Shown: positions 1 through 7,821, counted from the first letter of the stretch. The stretch is 10,327 nucleotides of DNA from Prevotellaceae bacterium UBA4372 (GCA_002391275.1 DGSC01000066.1:55825-66151), one strand, 5' to 3'. Numbers and translations: made by a program. The notes: generated by a model not told the origin, from the letters alone.

Positions 1-13
1 AGGGGACGGCAGG

Positions 14-93
14 GCGGCCACATAGAAAGCAGAGCCGAGATGAACGGGACGACGGAGCGGCCACATAGGAGGCAGAGCCGAGATGAACGGGAC
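14..93. repeat. GC-rich tandem repeat, 43-bp period, two copies at the window edge
   Basis: Two 37-nt copies (14-50 and 57-93) start with gcggccacatag and end with gatgaacgggac. They differ at only two positions (a to g both times) and are separated by a 6-nt spacer. Weaker similarity continues a few bases before position 14, so more copies may lie beyond the left edge. A period of 43 is not a multiple of three, so the copies would be read in different frames, which argues against a repeated protein motif. No function can be assigned. Confidence 0.8.
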
Positions 94-295
94 AGAGGGG
101 GATGGAGATGGCTGCCCAGGGCAGGCGTTGATCTCTCATCGTTACTCTGTAATCATTCATGCTCTTTGGCTGCAAAGTTAGTCAATATTTTCAGAGTAGA
201 ACATTTTTTCTAATCTTTTCCACATTAGTACCCTCGCATTTGGTCTTTGTCGACCATGACAATGCCACATGGGGCTGAAAGTTCTCTCTGATACA
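94..295. other. Intergenic stretch without a recognisable gene
   Basis: I see no convincing gene here. The stretch is AT-rich from about 170 and contains a possible minus-strand -7 box (173-180). It also contains a small imperfect hairpin at 236-265 (gcatttggtc against gacca and aatgc, with a tgac bulge). A minus-strand frame starting with ATG at 160 is open to the window edge but is largely made of the 43-bp repeat, so it is not called as a gene. Confidence 0.5.
173..180 (-). promoter_or_regulatory. Possible Bacteroidetes -7 box directed out of the window
   Basis: Read on the minus strand the sequence is TAACTTTG, an exact match to the Bacteroidetes -7 consensus TAnnTTTG. There is no clear -33 TTTG at the expected distance; TGTT lies about 19 nt upstream. 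Transcription would run leftwards over the 43-bp repeat towards a gene outside the window. An eight-base degenerate match is weak evidence by itself. Confidence 0.3.
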
Positions 296-433
296 CTTAG
301 GCGCTAAGGCCAATTCTCTTAGGCGAAATGGTCGATACACCTAAGAGAATTGGCTTGAGCGCCTTAGAGAAATGGTCAATGCGCCTTAGAGATTTTGCTG
401 AGCACCTAAGAGAATTGGCTTGAGCACCTAAGT
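296..433. repeat. 22-nt tandem repeat array with inverted copies
   Basis: Units start at 339, 361, 383 and 404, with a partial unit at 426, each beginning with acctaag or gccttag followed by agagaa or agatt. Unit lengths are 22, 22, 21 and 22. The first and fourth units are identical over 22 bases (339-360 and 404-425). Inverted copies lie just upstream at 296-325: gccaattctcttagg (309-323) is the exact reverse complement of 340-354. The 12 bases between the two orientations, aaatggtcgata, resemble the middle of the second unit. The array sits beyond the terminator of the large secreted protein gene. No function is known to me. Confidence 0.8.
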
Positions 434-454
434 ACGTCAGCGAGGAGGGTAGGC

Positions 455-496
455 AAAAGAAAAGGGGCTGAGTCCCTGATTTGGACTCAGCCCCTT
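455..496 (-). terminator. Intrinsic terminator after the large secreted protein gene
   Basis: A perfect 14-bp stem (462-475 with 483-496) closes a 7-nt loop. In minus-strand RNA the 3' arm ends in CCCCUU and is followed by UUCUUUU (461-455), the U-rich tail of a Rho-independent terminator. It begins about 55 nt after the stop codon of the 1229-aa gene, in the right orientation. The plus-strand side has no comparable T tract. Confidence 0.85.
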
Positions 497-550
497 GGCT
501 TTGGATGGTGTGGGCCCTGCCAGAAGTGGAGAGCCGCATGTGTTTCTTGT

Positions 551-3500
551 TTACTTCACAAGCACCTTCTGAGCCTTGCCGTCGCGAACGACGATGTTGA
601 GGCCCTTGACGAGCTGTGAGGTACGCGTACCTGCGACGGTGTAGACAGCAGCGGGAGCATCGGCCACCTTAACAGCGTCAACAGCGTCGGGAGTCTGCTG
701 ACCGATGAAGCTGAGCTTGAAGTTGTCAGCAGCAAGCCATGAAGCGTTGGTGTCTTTAACCATAATACCGATGGTAGCCACGCTTGTGCCATTGGAGTAG
801 AAGTCGCGTACGAAGTGAGTGGGATTGCCATTGGTAACGTCGATGCCGATAGGAGTGCGCATCAGACCGCCATCGATAGCCACGTAGAGGTCTACGCCTG
901 TAATACCTTCTGCGGGAACAGCCTGCTGGTGGGTAGCATAGCCATCGATTTCGAGGCGATAGTAGCCTTGAGGCAGTACGCCATTCAGAACCTGAGAGAT
1001 TGTACCGTCTTCGAGGTGAACGGGCTCGGCATCCTCGGCAGTAGTCGGGCGCCAAGCTTCGATGAACTTGCTGATGGTGATGTCACCGTCTGCATTGGTG
1101 TAGCTGGAACCCTGGTAGCCTTGGTTCTTACCAATCTTCTCATCTTCGCTGTTTTCAGCGGTGATGGTCCATCCACTGCTGTTGCCAACCTCGAAGTCGG
1201 GGTTCGTGATGATATCTGTAATATCGATAGGATTGTCCTCTGTGCCCTGAGCAAAGTCGGAACGTGTGACAACGTGCTTGAAGTAGGCCGATGGCAGACG
1301 ATCGATGAGGTCTTGAATTTCCTCGTTGCTGGTGAACTCCTGTTCGGTCTTCTCGAGAATCTCGTTGAGCTCGGTGTCGGTTGAAGTGTAAGGTTCGTTG
1401 GAAGTCTTCTCGAGATAAACTGTAGCGACTCTGTTGAACTCATCAATGAGCTGAGCAGAACGCTTGTTCATTTCGATAGCAGCAGCAAGGTCCACGATAG
1501 CTGAGGTTATAGCCTCGGTGGTAGCATCTGCTTGTGCCTTCTCGCCCTTTGCGATAGCTTCCTCGAGTGCGGCGTAAGTGGCAGCAACGCTGGAAGCCTC
1601 GTAAGAATCGCGGGCATCGGTAGCCTCGTCGATCAGCGAAACCAGTTCCTCAGAGAGGACGCTTTCATCGAGAGCGTTGTAAGCGATTTCGAAGGTGTAC
1701 CAAACAACCCAGCTGTTTTCCATAAGCTCGTCGGCTGTAATACCGAAGGTGAGGTCGCCCTTCTGAGCGAGTGCTGTACGTGCAGATACAGTAACCTTTT
1801 CTGCATAGTCGGGATTCTCGAAGATGTCGTGAGCAGCAAGCTGGCTGTTAGGCACGAACAATCCGCCTCCAGCGACCTCGCTTGAATTAGCAAAATCCTC
1901 TGCCGTTTCAGAAGCGAGCTCTGCGACATTGACAATCTGACCCCTGTTGTGGCCAGCCAAGACAGCGACGCTTGGCATCGTTTCGCCTCCGATATAGCTA
2001 TCGTAGTTTGAAACCTGATCAGAGATGCGATAGAATGCGCGTGTGGTGATGGTGTAAGTACCAGCGGGCATGTCAGCGAGAGTCTGACTTACAGTGAAGG
2101 GGCTTTGGTTCCAAACCTCTGACGTACCATGCTGCGTCTTGAAGTTAGATGCATTGCCATAGTTCCACTGCTTATCGGGAACGTTAGTTCCTTGTACGGC
2201 GCTTGTGCTGTACGTTACGCCGAGCGTGTTGAAGAGCGGGCTGATGTCGAGGTCTTTAGCGAGTTTCTCACCCGAAGCTACAGCTGCATCAAAGGCCTTC
2301 TGCACCCCATCCTTGATGATTCCGGGCAGTGAGGCTATCACTTCGTCAATCTTAGCGTTGTCCCAGTTGCAATTGCTCAGGGCATCACTGACTTCGTTGT
2401 CGAGCTCCAACAGCTGAGTGATATAAGTGTACTTCTGCTCAGCGTTGTTAAGGTCCTTGTTGTAGAAGTTCTCGAGACGCTTGTAGGCATCGATGCTCGA
2501 CTGCACTTCCTGAATCATAGCTGTGATCTTCTCCTGGGCAGCCTTGTTGGCTTCGGCATCGTCACTCTGGGTGCTGATGAGCGCACGTGCTTCATTGATA
2601 GCATCCTGGAAGTCGGCCTGGAGATCGGCGTTGAACGTCTCGCCCTCGAGATTCTCGGCCGATGTCACGACGCCTTTGAGAGCGAAGAGCGAGGGATCGA
2701 ACTGCAGTGCGCCTTCGTAGAAGAGGGAGATACCGTCGAGGAAGAAGTGAGGCATATCGTTGGAGGAAACATTGGGCGACGTGTAGCCAAGGGTGAAGTA
2801 TCCGTCGGTCTCCTCAGCCAGTTCGAAAGTAATTTTTTCCTTACCCCACTGTCCTACGGGGAAGGTAGTCGTAGTGCCAAGGTGTTCGGTACCGTTATCT
2901 TCAACAAAACCGATGAGGTTCTTGCTTACTGCGCCTGTACCGCCTGTGTTGTAGTAGGAGATTTCGAGTGTGTACGAGCCAGCGGGAAGGGTCACGTGCT
3001 GGGTGTACTGAATAGAACCTGTCCAGCATGTAACGAAGCCAAGCACCTTACCAGTGCTGCCGTCGGACATCGTCGTAGGAGGTACGAAGGCCTTGCCGCC
3101 GAGGAACGCGTCGCTGCCAGTGGCATATACACCGCTGGCATACTGGTCAGCTCCGAGGTGGTTGGCCACCCAGCTCTTGACAGACTGCATTCCGGAATAG
3201 TTCACGTTATTGGTTGCCTTATCCTTAGCATAAGTGCAGATACCACCCTCGACAGGATCGTCCTGCGAGAAGTGGGCATTCATCAGGAAGAACTCCGAGA
3301 GGTCGGTGATGCCTTCTGCGTTAAGCTCTTGCTGCTTTACGATGGCGTCGGACAGTTGGTCTAACGTGGCGTTGGGGTTGGCCAGCATAGCCTCGGATGC
3401 GGAAGTGTCTACGCCGAGGCGCTTGCCCTCGTCGATGAGCTTCTGGAGATCGGCACGTGCTGCTTCTATCTGCAGTTGGTCGAGCGTCGAGGGATCAACC

Positions 3501-4240
3501 TTCAGCAGCTTGACGTTGTCCAAGAAAATGTGGGGGGCAGTGCCCGATCCGGCACCGTAGCTGTAGCCCAGGATGACGTCACCAGCAGTCTCAGCGGCGA
3601 GGCGGATGATGACGGTGTCCTCGACCCAGATGTCCTTGCCCTCACCCTCAAGAACGGCCATGATGGGCACGTTCGTCATCTTTGAATTGTAGTAGGTGTC
3701 GTCGGATGTCTTGAAGCCGAAGTGGTTGTCGATGGTGCCATCGCCGGCCACGTTGCAGAGGCGTGCGATGAGCAGATAGTCGCCAGCGGGGAGGGTAATG
3801 TTCTGCGAGTACTGCAGCGAAGCACCCCAAACGGCCACCATTCCGAGACCTTGTGTGTCGCCACCGTCGAGGCGGGGGAAATAGTCGCCGCCCAGACCAA
3901 TCATGCTTTCCGAGTCATAGGCGAAGATACCTGCAGCACGAGCATTGGAGCCATCGGTGCGGGTGTCTTTGGCCATCCATTTGTTGTCGGAGGGGTTAGC
4001 TGCTGTCCATCCAGGAACTTCCTGCTGGCCATACAGACCTTCACCACCATTGCCTACGCCGAGCTGGTCGGCGATGTCGTAGTCGTAGGTGCGGATGGTG
4101 TATTCCACAGGACTGCCCGTCTTGAAGTCGGCATTCTGCAACTTCGAGGTCATGTCCTCCAACACCTTGAACTGCGTCTGAGCCATTGCGCCCAAAGCAA
4201 GAATCCCTGCGAACAGGGAAGTGAAGTAACGTTTCTTCAT
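551..4240 (-). CDS. Secreted multi-modular protein with four beta-sandwich-like modules and a sorting-like C-terminus
   Basis: This 1229-aa protein starts with a clear signal peptide (residues 1-20, MKKRYFTSLFAGILALGAMA). I see four modules of about 170-210 residues that look like galactose-binding-type jelly rolls: 34-248, 312-510, 666-855 and 1010-1180. Modules 1 and 2 share a LPAG(D/S)Y segment after QY(S/T)Q and end in HIFLDNVKL and HFFLDGISL. Modules 3 and 4 carry the related MPAGTYTI and LPQGYYRLEIDGYAT. Between them lie Ala/Glu-rich helical linkers (about 250-310, 515-660, 858-985), FIVAR-like in character. Residues about 1196-1229 (VYTVAGTR...GLNIVV...KVLVK) resemble a short type IX secretion C-terminal sorting domain. 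I recognise no catalytic motif. It is probably a surface or secreted glycan-binding or adhesive protein, but the ligand is unknown. The start is supported by the signal peptide and an upstream -7 box. Confidence 0.88.
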   Translation of the reverse strand: MKKRYFTSLFAGILALGAMAQTQFKVLEDMTSKLQNADFKTGSPVEYTIRTYDYDIADQLGVGNGGEGLYGQQEVPGWTAANPSDNKWMAKDTRTDGSNARAAGIFAYDSESMIGLGGDYFPRLDGGDTQGLGMVAVWGASLQYSQNITLPAGDYLLIARLCNVAGDGTIDNHFGFKTSDDTYYNSKMTNVPIMAVLEGEGKDIWVEDTVIIRLAAETAGDVILGYSYGAGSGTAPHIFLDNVKLLKVDPSTLDQLQIEAARADLQKLIDEGKRLGVDTSASEAMLANPNATLDQLSDAIVKQQELNAEGITDLSEFFLMNAHFSQDDPVEGGICTYAKDKATNNVNYSGMQSVKSWVANHLGADQYASGVYATGSDAFLGGKAFVPPTTMSDGSTGKVLGFVTCWTGSIQYTQHVTLPAGSYTLEISYYNTGGTGAVSKNLIGFVEDNGTEHLGTTTTFPVGQWGKEKITFELAEETDGYFTLGYTSPNVSSNDMPHFFLDGISLFYEGALQFDPSLFALKGVVTSAENLEGETFNADLQADFQDAINEARALISTQSDDAEANKAAQEKITAMIQEVQSSIDAYKRLENFYNKDLNNAEQKYTYITQLLELDNEVSDALSNCNWDNAKIDEVIASLPGIIKDGVQKAFDAAVASGEKLAKDLDISPLFNTLGVTYSTSAVQGTNVPDKQWNYGNASNFKTQHGTSEVWNQSPFTVSQTLADMPAGTYTITTRAFYRISDQVSNYDSYIGGETMPSVAVLAGHNRGQIVNVAELASETAEDFANSSEVAGGGLFVPNSQLAAHDIFENPDYAEKVTVSARTALAQKGDLTFGITADELMENSWVVWYTFEIAYNALDESVLSEELVSLIDEATDARDSYEASSVAATYAALEEAIAKGEKAQADATTEAITSAIVDLAAAIEMNKRSAQLIDEFNRVATVYLEKTSNEPYTSTDTELNEILEKTEQEFTSNEEIQDLIDRLPSAYFKHVVTRSDFAQGTEDNPIDITDIITNPDFEVGNSSGWTITAENSEDEKIGKNQGYQGSSYTNADGDITISKFIEAWRPTTAEDAEPVHLEDGTISQVLNGVLPQGYYRLEIDGYATHQQAVPAEGITGVDLYVAIDGGLMRTPIGIDVTNGNPTHFVRDFYSNGTSVATIGIMVKDTNASWLAADNFKLSFIGQQTPDAVDAVKVADAPAAVYTVAGTRTSQLVKGLNIVVRDGKAQKVLVK

Positions 4241-4320
4241 TTAAAATAGTGTTTAGTGAATGAATGTTTGTTAGTGATTAATTCGTCTGTTCTATCTATA
4301 GCCTTGAAGGCATTGCGAGG

Positions 4321-4328
4321 CAAAATTA
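4321..4328 (-). promoter_or_regulatory. Predicted -7 promoter box for the large secreted protein gene
   Basis: Minus-strand TAATTTTG matches the Bacteroidetes TAnnTTTG consensus exactly, about 80 nt before the start codon. No good -33 TTTG is visible at 19-21 nt. A weak 7-bp stem (4359-4365 with 4374-4380, one G-U pair) lies just upstream. It has no U tract, so it is not called as a terminator. I see no terminator between the permease gene and this box, so some read-through from the thiamine unit is possible. Confidence 0.5.
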
Positions 4329-4500
4329 CATTATTTCTGTAAGAACGAGGTCGCACAGAGTCTTAAAAAACCCTAAAACTATGACAGAGAGTATATTCTT
4401 TCCCGATATTTACTTTATTATTCAGATAAGTCCGGCCAAAATTCAATCAGAACAGACCGCTACGCGCTGCCGCCAATCAGACGTGCCTTCTTCCCTTTTG

Positions 4501-5160
4501 CTATTGTTCCACATTCATTCTTCTCCGCCAGCGTCGGTAGCCGGCGATGGCAATGACGACATAGAAGCCATAGAGCGATGCTTTGAAGGGAATATCCTTG
4601 GTGAAGTAGAGCCAGCAGGTGACGACGTCAACGGCAATCCATACGAGCCACTGCTCGAGGTATTTATGAGCCAGCGCCCAAATGCCTACGAGCGAGAGTG
4701 CCGTGGTGAAGGCATCGGCCACGGGCACGGTGCTGTCGGTGAGCGTCGCAAGGAGATACCAGATGAGTGCCCAAAGGATAGCAAAGATGGCCGTCCACAG
4801 CAGTGCGAGGCGCGGTGGGATGTGGGTGATAGCCATCCCCTGGGTTTCCTCCTGCCTTCCCCGAGGGTGAACACTCGGTTCCGCTGTGACTTCCGAGGCT
4901 ATGAGCTCGTCCCCTCGGGGTGTACGAGAGGAGGCCTTGGGAGGCTGGATGCTCATCCACCGCCAAGCACCGTAGGCGGTCATGGCCAGGTAGTAGAACT
5001 CCATGCCGCAGTCGGCATAGAGTCCTTTCTGATAGTAGAGCACGATGCCGAGCAACTGCATCACGGCACCAACAGCCCACATCCATACGCTTGCACGATA
5101 TTCAAGCAAGATGTAGGCGAGGCCGAGGACGGCCGTAGTGATGTCTAACCAGTTAACCAT
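4501..5160 (-). CDS. pnuT: PnuC-family permease, probably the thiamine transporter PnuT
   Basis: This 219-aa inner-membrane protein has about seven hydrophobic segments (roughly 4-20, 25-43, 53-69, 117-138, 148-165, 170-186, 194-208). It shows PnuC-family features: a Trp/Tyr-rich FYYLAMTAYGAWRW in segment 3, the W(L/V)W...D segment around 171-178, and the terminal LYGFY...AGYRRW. PnuC proteins move nicotinamide riboside, while the PnuT branch moves thiamine. The specificity call rests on context: it follows a TonB-dependent receptor gene under a TPP riboswitch. A hydrophilic stretch at about 70-112 is long for this family; residues 81-101 are encoded by a palindromic segment. The start at 5160 fits the first membrane helix. 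No strong ribosome-binding site is seen. No thiamine pyrophosphokinase gene follows. Confidence 0.87.
   Translation of the reverse strand: MVNWLDITTAVLGLAYILLEYRASVWMWAVGAVMQLLGIVLYYQKGLYADCGMEFYYLAMTAYGAWRWMSIQPPKASSRTPRGDELIASEVTAEPSVHPRGRQEETQGMAITHIPPRLALLWTAIFAILWALIWYLLATLTDSTVPVADAFTTALSLVGIWALAHKYLEQWLVWIAVDVVTCWLYFTKDIPFKASLYGFYVVIAIAGYRRWRRRMNVEQ
4859..4920. repeat. Palindromic segment inside the permease gene
   Basis: The outer arms ccccgaggg (4859-4867) and ccctcgggg (4912-4920) are exact 9-bp reverse complements. Inner arms ctcgg (4874-4878) and ccgag (4893-4897) nest within them. The segment is in frame and encodes about residues 81-101, a charged loop between membrane segments 3 and 4. 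Two similar peptides, TPRGDE and HPRGRQEE, fall at its two ends. It looks like an insertion or an expanded linker, but I cannot show mobility. Confidence 0.6.
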
Positions 5161-5187
5161 TCACTTTGTTTCTTTATATGATTTTTA

Positions 5188-5314
5188 AGGTTGTGAGGTT
5201 ATTAGGTTTTAAGGTTGTGAGGTGTAGGATGTATTTTTGCATAATTAATACTATCTTCACCTTAAAACCTTAAATCAAAACCTCACAACCTTAAAACCTC
5301 AAATCAAAACCTCA
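5188..5314. repeat. Complementary octamer-periodic arrays between receptor and permease genes
   Basis: On the left side aggt recurs at 5188, 5196, 5204, 5212 and 5220, exactly every 8 bp. On the right side acct recurs at 5259, 5267, 5280, 5288, 5296 and 5309 (steps 8, 13, 8, 8, 13). The sides are complementary: 5204-5222 and 5281-5299 form a perfect 19-bp inverted repeat around a 58-bp spacer. A 26-bp direct repeat (5260-5285 and 5289-5314, one mismatch) runs through the receptor stop codon into its last codons. The transcript could fold into a long hairpin between the two genes and influence stability or expression of the second gene. Confidence 0.85.
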
Positions 5315-7817
5315 ATGTCACGCTGCCCATGGCGGTGAAGCCGGCGGCAGGGATGAAACCTATCTGGTAGTAGCGGTTGTCGGCAGGGTGGCCGTAGCTG
5401 TCGCAGATGGCTGAGTAGACCCATCCACTGGCAGCATAGTGACGGTTGAAGAGGTTTGAGAGCGAGAGGCCGAAGACCATTTCTCGCAAACCCAGCAGTC
5501 GCTGGCTTTCGCGCCCTATGTTGAATGGGTTAAGGGTGTACTGCAGGTTGAGGTTTGAGGTGGTGAAGGCGGGCAGCGAACGATCCTTGCAGGCGGTGTT
5601 GTCGAGGAACTGTCGCGAGACGTAGTTGGTGTGCCACGTAGCCTTGAAGCCTTTGGCATGAAAATCGATGAAACCGTTCAAAATTGCACTCGGCGAGAAG
5701 GCTAGGGTGGAATGGTCGTAGTGAATGGTGCGCGTGCCGAGGTCCCAGTCTTCTACGACCTCATCAAAGTCGGTGATGCGGTTCTGGCTCAGCGCCGCAT
5801 TAGCCTCGAGCGAGAGCCAGCGCGTGACGTCGACGCCAGCCGTCAGCTCGGCACCCATGCGATAGCTCGTACCGATGTTCGTCGTCAGCTTCTCGCCGAT
5901 ATCGCTCTCCATACCCGTCTGCACGAACTGGTTGGTAAAATACATATAATAAAGGTTCGCGCCCGCGTGCCAGCGCTTGCCCGCATAGTGATAACCCAAC
6001 TCGTAGTCGAACACCCACTCGGCCTTCGGTGCTGGGTAGGAACCGTTGTCGGTGAAGTTGTTGCGCTCGGGTTCGCGATGACTGATGGCTTCGGAGCCAT
6101 AGAAATGATGACCGTCGCGCACCCAGCTGAAGCCTGCCTTGGGATTGAAGAAATGATAGTGCTTGTCGATGTCGAGCGGTTGGTTGTAGTAGTGACTGTC
6201 CTCTTCGTAGAATTTATCGTTGATGCCATCCGTGCGATAGCCTACGTGGCGGTATTGCAGGTCGCCAAAAATGGTCCATTCCGAGTCAAGGCGATAGGCT
6301 GCCTTGACATAGGCGCTATGGTCGTCCTTGCTGGCATCACTGTCGTAGTAGGTGTAGCGTCCGTCACGGAGGATCTGCTCCGAAAGGCCTGCCACGGACG
6401 TGTAGGTGACATAACCGAAATGGTTGCCCTGGAAGCGCTGCAGCGACAGGCCAGTGATGACATCCCAGTGGGCATCCTTGTAGTTGGCATTAGCCACCAG
6501 GCCGTAGGTGTGCTGTTCCAGGCCTTTCTGACGCACGAAGTCGGCCTTCTTGACGGTGGAGCCATCGGCGGCGGTGAAGTTTTCAAGGCCGAACTTCTTC
6601 AGTTTGTTCTGAGGGCGGAACTCGTCGTAGTAGCCATATCCGTAGGTATAGTGGGCCGTGGCCGTGGCCTTCCAACGGTCGTTGATGTCCCAGACGGCCG
6701 AGAGCAGGTTATGGTCCTGCGTGAAGTTGTCCGTCGTGCGGCGCCACAGGCTGCCGTCGGCCTTGCGATAACGCTCGGTCACGTAGTTGCCATTGGCGTC
6801 GCGTGCGAAATTGCCATCGGCATCGTAGACGAGGGCCTCATAGAGCGAATTGAACTTCCCAAGGCCTCGCGCGTACATATCTTTATATGTGCGGATGCCC
6901 GTCGCCACGCCATAGGTGCCATCCATCAGGCTTAGGTCGTTGTCGCCGGCAGTGACGCCATTCCAGGCCTGTCCCGTATGCTCGTAGTTGCCAATGTTCT
7001 TGTAGCGAATGACGAGGCGTTCGTTGGGCATAAAGGTGATGCCGCCATAGAAGGAACCTGAGCGGCCATCGGTGCCATGCAGATAGCCATCGGTCGTGGT
7101 CTGGTGCCACGCTCCGTCCACGACAAGCTTGCCCCACAGCAGCCCCGTCGAGAGCAGACCGCCGTAATTCATCGTGTTGTAGGAGCCATAGGAAAACGAA
7201 GCCTCGCCACGCGGCGTCAGGTAAGGAGCCGCCGTCTGCAGCGCCACCGTACCACCGAAAGCACCGTCACCATTGGTCGAAGTGCCCACGCCGCGCTGCA
7301 CCTGGACCGAACCGAGCAGCGAAGCATAGGAGTTCATGTTGGCCCAGAACACGCACTGGTCCTCGGGCGAGTTCAGGGGCACGCCATCCAGCGTCACGTT
7401 GATGCGTGAGTCGCCGGCGCCACGGATGCGCATATACGTCGTACCCGTGCCTAAACCATTCTCGCCCCAAGCCATAATGCCGGGCGTACGTGCCAGCAAT
7501 AGCGGGAGCTCACGTCCCGTCGTGGAATGGTCCTGCAGTTCCTGTTTCTTAATATGTGCCACGGCGAAAGGAGCATCCTTCTGGGCACGGACACCACTGA
7601 CCACTACCTCCTGCATCTCGGCCAAGCGCAAGGAGTCGGGCTCAACGGCCGATGCGCCCGTCCCGGAAAATCCCATAAGGCAGAGGCCCACAATGGTTCT
7701 CACACGCATAGCACATTTCGAGCCTGTCGCCTCTGTAGCACCGATAGCATCGTGAGTGGCTATCTCCACTACTGAACGGATGGCTCGCCTTGCTCTCTCA
7801 AATAATTCTCTTGTCAT
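5304..7817 (-). CDS. TonB-dependent outer-membrane receptor for thiamine or a thiamine precursor
   Basis: Length is 837 aa from the chosen start. A TonB-box-like segment (MQEVVVSG, about 68-75) leads into a plug domain (about 72-200; RIRGAGDSRINVTLDGVPLN and the VQVQRGVGTSTNGDGAFGG region). A 22-stranded-type barrel follows and ends in VTLRF, with the terminal Phe typical of outer-membrane barrels. There is no N-terminal carboxypeptidase-like domain. Energised by TonB, it would import a substrate into the periplasm for the downstream permease. The substrate is inferred from the TPP riboswitch just upstream. An in-frame ATG exists at 8012, but starting there would translate through the riboswitch, so it is rejected. 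The ATG at 7817 follows AAAGGA and a sequestering hairpin. A signal peptide core begins only at the internal ATG at 7709 (MRVRTIVGLCLMG...ASA), so 7709 is an alternative start giving 801 aa. Confidence 0.92.
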   Translation of the reverse strand: MTRELFERARRAIRSVVEIATHDAIGATEATGSKCAMRVRTIVGLCLMGFSGTGASAVEPDSLRLAEMQEVVVSGVRAQKDAPFAVAHIKKQELQDHSTTGRELPLLLARTPGIMAWGENGLGTGTTYMRIRGAGDSRINVTLDGVPLNSPEDQCVFWANMNSYASLLGSVQVQRGVGTSTNGDGAFGGTVALQTAAPYLTPRGEASFSYGSYNTMNYGGLLSTGLLWGKLVVDGAWHQTTTDGYLHGTDGRSGSFYGGITFMPNERLVIRYKNIGNYEHTGQAWNGVTAGDNDLSLMDGTYGVATGIRTYKDMYARGLGKFNSLYEALVYDADGNFARDANGNYVTERYRKADGSLWRRTTDNFTQDHNLLSAVWDINDRWKATATAHYTYGYGYYDEFRPQNKLKKFGLENFTAADGSTVKKADFVRQKGLEQHTYGLVANANYKDAHWDVITGLSLQRFQGNHFGYVTYTSVAGLSEQILRDGRYTYYDSDASKDDHSAYVKAAYRLDSEWTIFGDLQYRHVGYRTDGINDKFYEEDSHYYNQPLDIDKHYHFFNPKAGFSWVRDGHHFYGSEAISHREPERNNFTDNGSYPAPKAEWVFDYELGYHYAGKRWHAGANLYYMYFTNQFVQTGMESDIGEKLTTNIGTSYRMGAELTAGVDVTRWLSLEANAALSQNRITDFDEVVEDWDLGTRTIHYDHSTLAFSPSAILNGFIDFHAKGFKATWHTNYVSRQFLDNTACKDRSLPAFTTSNLNLQYTLNPFNIGRESQRLLGLREMVFGLSLSNLFNRHYAASGWVYSAICDSYGHPADNRYYQIGFIPAAGFTAMGSVTLRF

Positions 7818-7821
7818 TTTT

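Noticed and set aside
14..93. Possible CRISPR array from the two 37-nt repeats
   Set aside because: The spacer is only 6 nt, far too short for a CRISPR spacer, and no cas genes are present.
1..160. Minus-strand frame from ATG at 160, open for 53 codons to the window edge
   Set aside because: Most of it translates the 43-bp repeat in two different frames, giving a Ser/Arg/Cys-rich peptide unlike a real protein. The only nearby promoter box would leave almost no leader. It cannot be fully excluded because the left flank is missing.
297..539. 80-aa minus-strand open frame
   Set aside because: It runs through the terminator hairpin and the 22-nt repeat array, so the peptide simply reflects the repeats. 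There is no signal of coding constraint.
4359..4380. Weak hairpin as a terminator for the permease gene
   Set aside because: The stem has only 7 mostly A-U pairs with one G-U, and no U tract follows on the minus strand.
4381..5148. 255-aa open frame on the plus strand
   Set aside because: It is antisense to the PnuC-family gene, and its translation lacks any recognisable domain or sensible composition.
5232..5239. Plus-strand TATTTTTG resembling a -7 box in the receptor-permease spacer
   Set aside because: It points away from both genes and no plus-strand gene follows. A match of this length is expected by chance in AT-rich DNA.
5712..6935. 407-aa open frame on the plus strand
   Set aside because: It lies wholly antisense to the receptor gene, whose plug and barrel features are clear. 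The Val/Ala-rich translation is typical of a GC-rich antisense shadow.
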